Made by a program: the position numbers and the translations under genes
Part shown: piece after piece, positions 45,511 to 57,314 of the stretch
Layout: each line of letters starts with the position of its first letter
Numbering within the stretch: position 1 is the first letter of the stretch
Assembly: GCA_964019135.1 (NCBI GenBank)
Contig: OZ025248.1
Coordinates: 30,249,670 to 30,313,669 of the forward strand
Reading direction: 5' to 3'
Source: Arenicola marina
Lineage: Eukaryota; Annelida; Polychaeta; Arenicolidae
DNA length: 64,000 nucleotides
The notes under the pieces: model-generated
The model's database searches: none
Seen by the model: the letters and a program-made list of their open reading frames with translations, nothing else
What the model was told of the DNA's origin: nothing

Positions 45511-46980
45511 CTAAATTTTGCATTTGCGCTCATGACTGAACAAGCCTATCTGTGACCGACAGAGCTTCCCGCAGTCGTCGCATCGATGACCTGTCGATAG
45601 GTCTTGGTTTGTACTCACTGAGTGCCTAGATTGGCGTTTCAAGTCCAGCTTGTCAAACCAGATCCCGTCGTGGTGGGCCATTCCCTCACGTACGACACGT
45701 GACCATTCCCTCTTTTCGAATGCTAGGTCCTCCCAAGAATTTGTATCGCTGCCGAAAGCCTTCATGTCACGCTTGTAAACATCCTTAAACCTGAGCTTTG
45801 GCCGTCCAGTTGGCCTTTTGCCATCGGCAAGCTCACCGTAGAGCACATCCTTTGGAATGCGTTCATCTTGCATACGATGCACGTTTCCAAGCCAACGAAG
45901 ACGTCGTTTTTTCACAAGAGCAAGAATGCTCGGTAGGTTTGACCTGGCTAACACGTCGGCATTTGTTACCTTGTCTTGCCAAGAAAGGCCTAAAATGCTT
46001 CGCAGCTAACGAAGATGGACGCTGTACTTTATTTCTTGGCCAAAATATGTAGTTCACGTTTCACTGCCATACAGCAGACTACTTAGAACACACGCCCTAT
46101 AGATTAGCATTTTGGTGCGAATGGTTAGTTTTGATTTTTTCCAAGCATGTTTGTTTAAAGCAATATACTTACATGCGCCATCTTAGATTTTTTCAAATTT
46201 TAGAATCAACACTAAAAGTATCTCAAAACTTATGATGCATATGTTTTATATCTCTTTGAATCTGTAAAACAAACATGTCAACATAAAGCTGCGCGGTCTA
46301 TTTTTATGGCGCGCGGACGTGATAGCGAGCCGCGGTCGACATCACACACAAAATACCGAACGGCGAACAGGCGCGCAGGGATATAAAGCCGGCAACCAAC
46401 TTCTGCTCCGGTGACCAAATTGCTCCTCTCTGGATAGCCCACAGGCTTTCAGGATTTAAATTCAAGACAGAATGTACTTATTTCACATGGAGTAGAGGTT
46501 GGTAATACAAGAAATTACGGAATATATTGCTTTAACCAACCAGATGTAGTGGATGCCTTCCCAATGGGAGTGTTTATTTCTTCGTCCAGGAATAAATTAG
46601 CCGTGACGGTACTTCCCAGGTAACAAAACTTATTCACCACCTCTAAAGGCATTTTATTTAGGGTAATCACTGGTGGTGTAATAGCCCCTTGGCTCAGCAC
46701 GACTGTGTTCTTAACAATAATAGTCAAAGCGAATAAAGCACACGCGTGTGAGAGTCGATCCATGAGTCTCTGCAGCTGGCTTTCTGCGCAACCAGTGCTG
46801 CCTCTAGCAAATAGCAGTTCCCTTATTAGGAAGCACCTCCGCTTGGACTTAGCACGAAATCTGGAAAGGTTGTACAATTTCCCATCTGATCTGGTGTGCA
46901 GGTAAACCCCCTCCGCATCCTCATCAAATGCGTGCGAAAGGAGCATAGTCAAAATGGGAAGCTCTCATCTCCGACAAAGT
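45511..46980 (-). mobile_element. LINE ORF2 fragment (RT thumb to C-terminus), split by a MITE
   Basis: Read on the minus strand, 46,952-46,535 encodes LLSHAFDEDAEGVYLHTRSD, then FLIRELLFARGSTG, VVNKFCYLGSTVTAN and INTPIGKASTT. These are the palm-to-thumb residues of a LINE reverse transcriptase. The catalytic FADD motif is gone (FARGS, apparently a small deletion). After the MITE at 46,159-46,531 the coding resumes (LTIRTKMLIYRACV, LLYGSET, SWQDKVTNADVLARSN), with at least two in-frame stops. It then has an open 147-codon stretch (45,954-45,511): RRLRWLGNVHRM, IPKDVLYGELADGKRPTGRP and a C-terminal CDDCGKLC...HERKC zinc-finger-like knuckle. The endonuclease and N-terminal RT are missing. This is a dead, old copy. 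The family is common in marine invertebrates, but I do not assign a clade. Confidence 0.88.
46159..46531. mobile_element. MITE-F inside the LINE, flanked by TTAA
   Basis: It starts AGCAATATACTTACATGCGC and ends GGAATATATTGCT, giving AGCAATATA inverted termini. It is flanked on both sides by TTAA (46,155-46,158 and 46,532-46,535). It interrupts the LINE coding sequence between ...ASTTSGW and ...LTIRTKM. TTAA target sites are characteristic of piggyBac and Kolobok transposases. The 373-bp element has no coding capacity. Confidence 0.8.
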
Positions 46981-46984
46981 GACA

Positions 46985-47588
46985 TTTTGCTTTGTTTGTC
47001 GGACTTGTTCGTCAGACATAGCGCACGTGGAAGCCCTTTTTTCGCCACGTGATTGGATAAAAGCAACAGTAACATCAATGGATGATTGACAGCCTGGAAC
47101 GGTGTATTATGGATATCTACAGCCAGATAATGTATGTTTGGGAATGGAACATTCCGACTCCTTGATATTGATAAGGCTTTCATTATTAGAGAAAAAAATC
47201 CATAGTTTCAAGACTTCGATATCGCTGTACAATGATAAATTTTCCCTTCAATTGGTGTATTTTGTTTCGTATGTTTTTCACATTGCAATGGACAAATTGT
47301 CGCCCGTTTGAATGGGTTGACAATTATCGATAAAGATTGTTTACTGTTACTTTTACAACATGGCCAGTCGCCTCCTACGCCAACCCAGTAAAGGTCCCTT
47401 CCCTTCGTCGCCCTACGTACTACACACACTTCACAGCGATGAAGGATGTCTATGAAATGAGATCTATCACGACCAGGGTTCGTACAGAGTCTCGCGGGAG
47501 TTGGGGGAGACCATCTCTAATGGTCCCGGATTGTCTCATAGACGGTCGGAGTCGCAGTGCCGCTTGGGCGCAAATCTCGGGGCTCCGT
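46985..47588. other. Unrecognised DNA
   Basis: About 600 bp of ordinary sequence. No gene or repeat recognised. Confidence 0.5.
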
Positions 47589-47589
47589 G

Positions 47590-47825
47590 CGCCAGATTGG
47601 CCGAGATTTACCATTACTCTTCCATTGCATCGCGGCACACGGCCGAGAATTACCATTACTCCCCCATTGCATCGCGGCACACGGCCGAGATTTACCATTA
47701 CTCTCCCATTGCATCGCGGCACACGGCCGAGATTTACCATTACTCTCCCATTGCATCGCAGCACACGGCCGAGATTTACTATTACCCTCCCATTGCATCG
47801 CGGCACACGGCCGAGATTTGGGAGT
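47590..47825. repeat. 42-bp tandem repeat, about 5.5 copies
   Basis: TTGCATCGCGGCACACGGCC plus GAGATTTACCATTACTCTCCCA repeats every 42 bp. The period is a multiple of three, so both strands show in-frame repetitive translations that I treat as artefacts. Copies are 93% or more alike by eye. Confidence 0.9.
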
Positions 47826-47829
47826 TTTG

Positions 47830-48140
47830 CGCGCGCTGATTTTGTTTCTCGTTTTTTTGCTTTCCGGTAGGAGGCGGGGGGGGCGTCTATGGTTCATGGA
47901 GATGGGTGATAGTGGTCACGTGATGAGACGACAGCCACAGCGCCTCAGAGGCAATCGATCAATGACAAACAGAGGGAACTAAACACTTCATCGCCGGGCA
48001 CAGCTTTTTGGGGTGTTATTTGGTCGGCTGGGAGTTCTTGGTTATTTTAAACGGGGAAGTCACTGTTTCTGCGATCCTTGTTTCGTACTATTAAAGGTCA
48101 GGGCAGTCAAGCCGCAAAGGGATATTCAGTGAGGAGACCA
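47830..48140. other. Unrecognised DNA
   Basis: About 310 bp between two minisatellites. Nothing recognised. Confidence 0.5.
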
Positions 48141-48144
48141 GGAT

Positions 48145-49150
48145 GATCTCTGGAAAATACATAGTGGTGAAGGTTAGGTCATAGAGAACACATAGTGACG
48201 AGGTCAGGTTAGGTCATAGAGAACACAAAGTGACGAGGTCAGGGTAGGCCATAGAGAACACATAGTGACGAGGTCAGGTTAGGTCATAGAGAACACATAG
48301 TGACGAGGTCAGGTTAGGTCATAGGGAACACATACTGACGAGGTCAGGGTAGGCCATAGAGAACATATAGTGACGAGGTCAGGTTAGGTCACAGAGAACA
48401 CAAAGTGACGAGGTCAGGGTAGGCCATAGAGAACACATAGTGACGAGGTCAGGTTAGGTCATAGAGAACACATAGTGACGAGGTCAGGTTAGGTCATAGG
48501 GAACACATACTGACGAGGTCAGGGTAGGCCATAGAGAACATATAGTGACGAGGTCAGGTTAGGTCATAGCGAACACATAGTGACGAGGTCTGGGTAGGCC
48601 ATAGAGAACACATAGTGACGAGTTCAGGTTAGGCCATAGAGAACAGATAGTGACAAGGTCGCTGTAGGCCATAGAGAACACATAGTGACGAGGTTAGGTT
48701 AGGTCATAGCGAACACAAAGTGACGAGGTCCAGGTAAGCCATTAAGAACATATAGTGACGAGGTCCGTGTAGGCCATAGAGAGCACAGTGACGAGGTCGC
48801 TGTAGGTCATAGAGAACACATAGTGACGAGGTCCGAGTTGATTGGTTGGTTATTCAGGACACTTTAACCACTTTTGGTCATATCGCGTCAATGGGAGAAG
48901 GAAGGAAGAGTGGAGCCATGTCCCGGGGTACCTCCTACTCTTTACGAAGATAGACATGGGATCTTTATCCTGCGACCACACAGACATGGCCACAGCAGGG
49001 CTTGAACCACCGATCCACCTGCCGTTAGGCTTTTAGGTGGCCAGAGCACTCAATGCGAGCGCTCTAGCCCACTGAGCTGTCAGTGTCCAGGTAGGCCATC
49101 CAGAACATTTAGGGACGAGGTTCGGACAGGCTACAGAGAAAAGTACATAG
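48145..49150. repeat. 35-bp tandem repeat, about 20 copies, split by a SINE
   Basis: CATAGAGAACACATAGTGAC plus GAGGTCAGGTTAGGT repeats every 35 bp. A distinctive ATAGGGAACACATACTGACG variant recurs at 48,321 and 48,496, a 175-bp (5-unit) higher-order spacing. The array stops at about 48,836, where SINE-A lies. It resumes at about 49,084 with GTCCAGGTAGGCCATCCAGA for one or two decayed units. Confidence 0.9.
48837..49083 (-). mobile_element. SINE-A copy inserted in the 35-bp array
   Basis: On the minus strand: CAGCTCAGTGGGCTAGAGCG, CTCAATGC in reverse, GTGTGGTCGCAGGATAAAGA, CATGGCTCCACTCTTCC, TTGACGCGATATGACC and an AACCAACCAATC tail. The first 12-15 bp of the head are altered relative to the 31.3-kb copy. 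The array's own repeats obscure a target duplication (GTCC occurs on both sides). Confidence 0.85.
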
Positions 49151-49154
49151 CGAC

Positions 49155-49830
49155 CATAGCGAATTCACGGAATCTAATAGCAGATCATTTTATGTTGTTA
49201 GCTAGAAATGTGGCTTTGGCGGCCAATAGTAAATAAACATGCCAGAGGGGTTCGTTAATTAACATATATATATGAGTATTTATATATGAGTATTTGTATA
49301 GCAAACATAGAGGTATATCTGTTCATCTGGCCTTCAGAGACACTGCATGGGCTTAGCGTCGCACGATCCTCTGCGGTGGCGGTGTCAAGTGGCTCCATCT
49401 GGTGTGTCCAAACTTCATCTGGCGAGTAAACAGCGTATGCATAAGACGACGACGGAAGCGTGCATATCAGTGACATCCGGAAGAGGGTCGAGTCGGGAGT
49501 CCCTGGTGGTTGCCATGACCCCGGATTGAGATACCCACTCTGGGCTATCTTGGCACCCACCACCCTGTCTGCTGTAGCGCCCTACCCCGCACCTCTCGCC
49601 CCATCCACTTCCCATCATGCGATATAACGCACAGTCAGTGAGTGTCGTAACCACATGGTAACTATAGAAACAATGGGACGCAATATTTTACAGACATATA
49701 TTCTGAAATTATCACCGTCGCGAGATTCCATATTTTAACTTTTAACAAATCTGATGGGAATCCGGTTAAGCAGATGAATTTTTGGGTTATTGTTTTGATT
49801 TTGAGGCCTAATCGTGGGATGTCTTGCAGT
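49155..49830. other. Unrecognised DNA
   Basis: About 680 bp. A short ATATATATGAGTATTT duplication lies near 49,264-49,295. No gene recognised. Confidence 0.5.
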
Positions 49831-49834
49831 TTAT

Positions 49835-50655
49835 CACACAGGCTATCGCATATCACACAGGCTATCACATATCACACAGAATATCACGTATCACACAGGA
49901 TATCACATTTCACACAGGCTATCACATATCACACATGCTATCACGTATCACACAGGCTATCACGTATCACACAGGCTATCACTTATCACACAGGCAATCA
50001 CGTATCACACAGAATATCACGTATCACACAGGCTATCATTTATCACACAGGCTATCACGTATCACACAGGCTATCACATATCACACACGCTATCACGTAT
50101 TACACAGGCTATCGCATATCACACAGGCTATCACATATCACACAGGCTATCACATATCACACAGGCTATCACGTATCACACAGGCTATCACTTATCACAC
50201 AGGCTATCACGTATCACACAGAATATCAAGTATCACACAGGCTATCACATATCACACAGGCTATCACTTATCACACAGGCTATCACATATCACACAGGCT
50301 ATCACATATCACACAGACTATCACATATCACACAGGCTATCACATATCACACAGGCTATCACTTATCACACAGGCTATCAGATATCACACAGGCTATCAC
50401 GTATCACACAGGCTATCACATATCACACAGGCTATCACTTATCACACAGGCTATCACATATCACACAGGCTATCACATATCACACAGACTATCACATATC
50501 ACACAGGCTATCACACAGGCTATCACATATAACACAGACTATCACATATCACACAGGCTATCACATATCACACAGGCTATCACTTATCACACAGGCTATC
50601 AGATATCACACAGGCTATCACGTATCACATAAGCTATCATCACACAGTCTATCAC
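49835..50655. repeat. 19-bp satellite, about 43 units
   Basis: GCTATCACATATCACACAG repeats every 19 bp with changes mainly at one position (ACATATC, ACGTATC, ACTTATC). A unit with ACAGAATATC recurs. Because 19 is not a multiple of 3 and the unit has no stops in these frames, three overlapping open frames of 252-281 codons run through it. Confidence 0.95.
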
Positions 50656-50821
50656 GTGCTGCAACTTAATCGTTGGTGTTTTGATTTATCTACGGCCTAA
50701 AACTGTTACTCCATTCAACAAAACCATTCGCTGATGGTATTAATCTCATCTGATATGCTATCCACTCCCCGCAGCGTATCCACCCCTACCCCTCCCCATC
50801 GGCAAATCCTCTACCATGCCT

Positions 50822-51450
50822 GCCTCTGCCCACCCCTTCTTCACCAGTCCCGCCCTGCCCACCCCTTCTTCACCAGTCCCGCCCTGCCCACCCCTTCTTC
50901 ACCAGTCCCGCCCTGCCCACCCCTTCTTCACCAGTCCCGCCCCTGCCCACCCCTTCTTCACCAGTCCCGCCCTGCCCACCCCTTCTTCACCAGTCCCGCC
51001 CTGCCCACCCCTTCTTCACCAGTCCCGCCCCTGCCCACCCCTTCTTCACCAGTCCCGCCCTGCCCACCCCTTCTTCACCAGTCCCGCCCCTGCCCAACCC
51101 TTCTTAACCAGTCCCGCCCTGCCCACCCCTTCTTCACCTGTCCCGCCCTGCCCACCCCTTCTTCACCAGTCCCGCCCCTGCCCACCCCTTCTTCCCCAGT
51201 CCCGCCCTGCCCACCCCTTCTTCACCAGTCCCACCCTGCCCACCCCTTCTTCACCAGTCCCGCCCCTGCCTACCCCTTCTTCACCAGTCCCGCCCTGCCC
51301 ACCCCTTCTTCACCAGTCCCGCCCTGCCCACCCCTTCTTCACCAGTCCCGCCCTGCCCACCCCTTCTTCACCAGTCCCGCCCTGCCCACCCCTTCTTCAC
51401 CAGTCCCGCCCTGCCCATCCCTTCTTCACCAGTCCCGCCCTGCCCACCTA
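50822..51450. repeat. 29-bp C-rich satellite, about 21 units
   Basis: CTGCCCACCCCTTCTTCACC plus AGTCCCGCC repeats every 29 bp, with 30-bp units carrying one extra C. Copies are very homogeneous, implying recent expansion. The plus strand is pyrimidine-rich, the reverse of the G-rich arrays elsewhere in the window. Confidence 0.95.
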
Positions 51451-51454
51451 TTTC

Positions 51455-52310
51455 CCTATTCCTCCCGTACCGACGCCCCCCCCCTCTCCACTCCTTTTCC
51501 CACCTATCTCTCCCCAGGAATCACATTTCTGAAGCCACCCACGATTGTCGGTTGCTTACTGGACCGTGAAATGTGGCGACTGCATTTTCATGACTTGCAT
51601 TGAGGAGATCAGCTTTATAACCGTAATAACCGCCTGAGCAAAACCGTGGTGGGGAGGCCCTCGAATCAATCAATCAATGACCCAATCAGTGAGCGAGAGA
51701 GTACCGGGTCGACGTTTGTAAATCTCACCACTGGTAGTAGCGAGTGCATCATTTAACGCGCAATGTAATATAAATAGCCGTCAAACGATGGCACTCAACC
51801 CCCACGCAATTAACATGGAGCCAGGGACGGTAATCGAAAATAGGTGTTTACAAAAGATTAATCGGTGGCTAAAAATCTGGCAGAAAAAGACTTGGGTGTC
51901 AGATTTGCATTCGTCCCGCGGTAAACGTTTGTCGGTACCAAGCTCCCCGGCGGGATGTCGATTCGCAAGGTTATAGTAAGCCAATTACTCGTTGGTGCGA
52001 GGTATCATGTAATACAGACCTAATTTATTAATAGTCAAACTAACTGTAGCTTATAGGGGAGATTTTCTAAAATACTATTAAAGTGAAAGCCGCAAGTCCT
52101 CTTCCTATGTATCATACGACATGTATTGGTTATATTACCTTGGTTAATGGGTACTCACGGAGGCATTGATATAACTGCATGTTGAAATGTGACATAATTA
52201 TATCACCAACATGGCGTGCGTAGTAAAGTTATACGCTGACATGACCGGACCAACATCATAAGGCCTAACTTAAGCGTTTTACATGTGGTAGTACTCCAAG
52301 ACAGAGTGTT
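51455..52310. other. Unrecognised DNA
   Basis: About 850 bp of ordinary composition before the LINE. Nothing recognised. Confidence 0.5.
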
Positions 52311-52312
52311 CA

Positions 52313-54115
52313 TTGTCCGTATAAAATAGGGAAAGTATTCACTGGTATCTTAAACAATAGATTATATAAATGGGCGGAGGAGTCAAAGTTGTTGTATGAG
52401 GAACAAGCTGGTTTCAGAAGACAGCGAAGTACTGTGGATCATATCTTCTCATTGTATGGATTAGCACAGAAATACCTAAGTAGATCACGGGGGAGGTTTT
52501 ATTGTCTATTCGTCGATTTTTCTAAGGCCTTCGACTCTGTACCTCATTTGTTCCTCTTTCACAGATTGATTAAATCGGACGTTCATGGGATTTTTCTTAA
52601 TGTAATACAGTCTATGTATGAAAATCTAGAATCTTGGGTTCAAACTCCGGAAGGGTTAACAGATTTTTTAACTGCAAAACTGGTACTCGGCAAGGTTGCA
52701 TGATAAACCCTTTGTTATTTATTTTATACCTTAACCAATTTATTGACTTGTGCAAGAGTAAAGGTTGCCAAGGCGTTTTTAGATGAAAATTTTCCTAATG
52801 TGTGTCTTATGTTGTATGCGGATGACCTGATACAGTGCTCGGATCTTGTAGGACGACTCCAGCGTCAGTTCTAATAGATGAACTTAATAACTATTGTAAA
52901 ATTGCAGGAATGAATGTTAACTTTGACAAAACTAAAATAATTGTGTTTAGGAATGGCGGTGTCATACGTAATGATGAAAAGTGGTTCTTCAATGGTACAA
53001 GAATTGAAACTGTAACATATTACAAGTATGTTGGTCTGATTTTTAGCTCCAGATTGAAGTGGACGAAGGGACTAGAAACCCTGTCCCTTCAAGCCCAAAA
53101 AGTGGTTAATATAATTAAACAAATCGTATATAAATGTGATGGGGTTTCTCCAAAGATGGCATTTAGCCTGTTTGACAAAATGGTCCTGCCAATACTTACG
53201 TATGCAGCTGAAGTTTGGGGGTATAACATTTATGACAATATCGAAAGAGTACAAATAAAATACTGCAAATTTATCCTAGGTGTATCCAGCAGTACAAGTA
53301 ATGTCGCTGTCTTAGGAGAATGCGGACGTAAACCGCTGTATATTCACCATTTTGTAAAGTGTGTTAAATACTGGTTGAAACTCACTCGTATGGACAACAG
53401 TAGACTCCCAAAGTCAGTAAATAATATGCTTCTTTGTCAAGACGAACACGGCAAGCGTAACTGGGTATCAGAAGTGAGGCTGCTATTGTCTAGATATGGA
53501 TTTGGTGAGGCATTTATATATCAGGGAGTTAATGATATAGATTTATTTATGAGTGCCTTTTCACAACGCCTATCAGATTGTGCAAACCAAGAATGGGCCA
53601 GTAGTATTAAGGAAAATTTAAAGCTAAGGTCATACTCTGCTTATAAGACGCTGTTAGAACCTGAAAACTACCTATATGTTATTACTATTAGAAAATATTT
53701 GGTTGCCTTAAGTAAATTTAGATGTTCAGATCATGACTTAGCAATTGAAGTTGGAAGACGCACAGGAATCCCAGTACACCTAAGAATTTGTCATTTTTGT
53801 TCACTTGATGAAGTAGAAGTTGTAGAAGACGAATTTCATTTGATCTGTGAATGCCCAAAATACCAGGAGCTTAGAAGCCGGTACCTTCCGAATGTTAACG
53901 CGACGAAGTCATATTTCGTAAATCTAATGAAAACAAGAAATCAAGATACTCTACATAAATTAAGTTGTTACATATACCAGGCTCTGCTTCTGCGACGAAC
54001 GATGTTAACTTTGCGTGACTGATGTAAATATTTAACTCGTTATTGTTCCTTTTGTTTTGTACCTTGGGTCTGAGGCCATTTGGTTATAAATAAACTAAAC
54101 CTGTTAACCTGTTAT
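52313..54115 (+). mobile_element. LINE ORF2 3' half with reverse transcriptase, best-preserved copy
   Basis: This encodes the reverse transcriptase core and C-terminus of a non-LTR retrotransposon. From about 52,325: GKVFTGILNNRLYKWAEE, EEQAGFRRQRSTVDHIF and motif A FVDFSKAFDSVP (frame of 52,389). The motif B region TGTRQGCMINPLLF lies in another frame near 52,685. The catalytic YADD (LMLYADDLIQ) is back in the first frame near 52,815. A 396-codon open stretch (52,835-54,022) then carries the thumb (YYKYVGLIFSSRLKWTKG) and a C-terminal knuckle (ICHFC...EDEFHLICECPKY). That means about three frameshifts within 200 bp, while the last 1.2 kb is open. The 3' UTR ends with ATAAATAAAC near 54,090. 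The endonuclease and N-terminus are absent (5'-truncated). It cannot make a full enzyme, but it looks younger than the other LINE pieces. Confidence 0.92.
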
Positions 54116-54119
54116 AAAA

Positions 54120-54528
54120 CAAGCTCTGAATGTCTCATGGACGTGGACAATTTACATTTGTCAAGTTTTATGCGGCTCGTAAAAGACGTAAGGACTGAGA
54201 TAAGATGTACATATACCACCAGATTTTCTTCGCAGCGTGACGTAACTACGTCGTCCATAGCCCAGAATTTACCATACTAATTGGGTCCATGGCGCCACAT
54301 GAGAGCCAAATGGCACGTTTTTGGATCCATCCAAAAGATTCGATGGCGGCCGGAAGTGACGCAGTGAGATTCCCCAGGACGCGTATATTAGATAAAAGAG
54401 TTGCAAACTCTATTTGTGTCAATATCAGAGTCATTAGTCACGCAAACAAATCGTTCGTCTGCCGAATAACTAACACAGTTACATATCTGGCACCAGGGAG
54501 CCGTAGGTCGGAGGTTGTTGTAGTGTGT
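54120..54528. other. Unrecognised DNA
   Basis: About 400 bp. No gene or repeat seen. Confidence 0.5.
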
Positions 54529-54529
54529 G

Positions 54530-54636
54530 TGTGTGTGTGGTTGGCGGGGTTTGGGGGGTGTAGCGGAGGGTGGCGGGGTTTGGGGGGTGTAGCGGAGGGT
54601 GGCGGGGTTTGGGGGGTGTAGCGGATGGTGGCGGGG
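54530..54636. repeat. 29-bp G-rich tandem repeat after a (GT)n run
   Basis: A short (TG)n run at 54,522-54,538 leads into GGCGGGGTTTGGGGGGTGTA plus GCGGAGGGT at 54,543, 54,572 and 54,601. Confidence 0.9.
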
Positions 54637-54639
54637 GGT

Positions 54640-56125
54640 ACAAGGATGGTCTCTCACACGAGACGTAAGCGGCGGGAGTATCGACACGATAAACACTGGT
54701 TAAACAGAAACCTGGACAAAAACGGCGACGGTTCATAAATGGGGCCATTACATGCAGTCGCAGTTCTTTACAAAAATCGTTAAAGAGATCCGTGCCCAAA
54801 GTTCCTCAAATAAATGGTCGGGCTCCAAATTAGATGTCTTGATGCAGAGTAACGAAGCCCTTTATCATGGAGATTCATGGCTTCGTTGGCCAATAATTAC
54901 ATTAACAGATGCAGCTTCAGACTGCGTTAACATGCCAATCAAGGTTCAGTTTTATTCGTTGCGTGTTCTACGTCATACGTTATTGTGTATTATCCGTTCT
55001 ACGTCATGAACTTGAGCATTGACCACACATCATTCATGCCTCGTTGTTAACCTTGGCCAGGCAAAAAAATGCATGATATCACCACCGAAGCCCATGACCA
55101 AAGATGACAAAGTGACAGTGATGGGCCTCCTCCAGAGCACGTCGTGCCCTTGGAACGCTTGCACAGCATTGCATCGAGCATGCACAGTTAAGCGAACTTA
55201 ATGGTGATCCCGGTGGGGTGGGGGGGGTATGAGTGTCGTGCTGAGTGTGATTGCCATGACATATCGCGTGCCCCCCCCACCACCCCTTTTACACCCACCC
55301 ATACCGGTGGCGTGCCGACGGCGCAGTCCCCTATCCATGTACATTTATCTGTGTGTGATGGTCATAGACAGAGAGACAGCAATATGGCATCTGGTATACT
55401 TGCTTCGATGAAGCTTACAAGTAGGAGACCACGTTCCAACAAGTACAAAAAAACACAAATTACTTATTATATTAATAGGTTCCCTGCACGATATGTAGAT
55501 GCTAATGGTCTGGTCCGTGAGATGGGATTGACATTTTTTTTTTATCAGCGGGCGGTAAACCCCGTACAGAATAGAAAGAAAGAAAGAAAGAAAGAAGCGG
55601 TGAACATGTAGGTGTCACGTGACTGGAGATAACGAGATTAAGCCGCTAGGGTTCCCCATCTACTCGCCAGGGAGCATCTCCTAATTGATACTTTTTGGAT
55701 GACGCCATTTACGTCGCGTTGACATTCCCTTGACTGCAGTTGGAGTGTTTCGACTCGCGTCTCGTAGAGCGCCGCTATTTGCCACAAACACTTCCTCCCC
55801 GCCCCGACCCCGGGTAGCCGCTGGAAGCTTTCGCCTCCGTCTTTGCATTTGCCTTCACACCCCCCCCCCTCCCCCCATTACACCCCCATCCCCCCATTAC
55901 ACCCCCCTCCCATTGGCCTTGTTATCGATAACCACAGTGACATTCAATTTACTCAAGCAATGACGGCTCCTGCGAGAGCCTATCGATCATTGGTCGAGAC
56001 AGTCGCCTTGGTCATCCATTTGGTTGAGTTTGTCACTCAGCGTTAGGCAAACCTCGATATCGCCCGCTCACGTTTGTCAAGGCCACTTTAAGGCATGAAA
56101 CAAGTTTACTGCGCGCCAGCCGTGT
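54640..56125. other. Unrecognised DNA with one tetranucleotide microsatellite
   Basis: A (GAAA)n microsatellite occupies 55,573-55,596. C-rich simple sequence lies at 55,860-55,915. Open frames are short and partly low-complexity. Confidence 0.5.
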
Positions 56126-56129
56126 CGAG

Positions 56130-57310
56130 GAGCAATCAGTGTGTGTCGGTGTGTGCCACTGCGTGTCCATGTGTCACTGTGTCTGTGTGTCACTGGGTGT
56201 CCCTGTGTCGGTGTGTGTCGCTGTGTGTCACTGCGTGTCCATGTGTCTGTGTGTGTCACTGTGTGGCTGTCTGTGTGTGTCACTGTGTCACTGTGTCTGT
56301 GTGTGTCACTGTGTCTGTGTGTGTCACTGTGTCTGTGTGTCTGTGTGTGTCTGTGTGTGTCCCTGTGTCCGTGTGTGTCACTGTGTGTCAATGTGTATGT
56401 ATGTGGGTGTGTCACTGTGTGTTTCAATGTGTGTCACTGTGTGTCACTATGTGTCACTGTGCGTCAACGTGTGTCCATGTGCCACTGTGTATCACTGTGT
56501 GTGTCACTGTGTGTCACTGTGTGTGTCACTGTGTGTCACTGTGCCCGTGTGTGTCACTGTGTCCGTGTGTGTCACTGTGTCCGTGTGTGTCAATGTGTCA
56601 CTGTGTGTCACTGTGTGTCACTGTGTATGTGTGTGTAACTGTGTCACTGTGTGTTACCGTGTCTGTGTGTGTCACTGTGTCTGTGTGTGTCACTGTGTCT
56701 GTGTGTCACTGTGTCTGTGTGTGTCACTGTTGTTAATGTGTCTGTCTGTGGGTGTCACTGTGTCACTGTGTCTGTCTTTGTGTGCATCACTGTGTGTTTG
56801 TCTGTGTAACACTGTGTCTGTGGGTGTGTCACTGTGTAGGTCACTGTGTCTGTGGGTGTGTCACTGTGTGTGTCACTGTGTCTGTGGGTGTGTCACTGTG
56901 TGTGTCACTGTGTCTGTGGGTGTGTCACTGTGTATGTGGGTGTGTCACTGTGTGTGTCACTGTGTCTGTGGGTGTGTCACTGTGTGTGTGTCACTGTGTC
57001 TGTGGGTGTGTCACTGTGTGTGTCACTGTGTCTGTGGGTGTGTCACTGTGTGTGTCACTGTGTCTGTGGGTGTGTCACTGTGTGTGTCACTGTGTCTGTG
57101 GGTGTGTCAATGTGTGTGTCACTGTGTCTGTGGGTGTGTCAATGTGTGTGTCACTGTGTCTGTGGGTGTGTCACTGTGTCTGTCACAGTGTCTGTGGGTG
57201 TGTCACTGTGCGTGTCACTGTGTCTGTGGGTGTGTCACTGTGTGTGTCACTGTCTCTGTGGGTGTGTCACTGTGTGTGTCACTGTGTCTGTGGGTGTGTC
57301 ATTGTGTTTC
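56130..57310. repeat. GT-rich satellite, 32-bp unit in its right half
   Basis: The left half (56,130-56,800) is irregular: TGTGTGTCACTGTGTC of mixed period. From about 56,810, TGTGTCTGTGGGTGTGTCAC plus TGTGTGTGTCAC repeats every 32 bp about 15 times. A plus-strand frame of 449 codons runs through it with a cysteine-rich [14 protein letters not shown] translation, which I treat as an artefact of a stop-free repeat. Confidence 0.93.
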
Positions 57311-57314
57311 AGTC

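Noticed and set aside
49774-50669. Three overlapping plus frames of 252-281 codons (ITYHTGYHISHRLSH)
   Set aside because: Produced by the 19-bp satellite. The same peptide pattern appears in all three frames because 19 is not a multiple of 3.
50734-51603. Plus frames with PAHPFFTSPALPTPSSPVPP repeats
   Set aside because: Translations of the 29-bp C-rich satellite in more than one frame.
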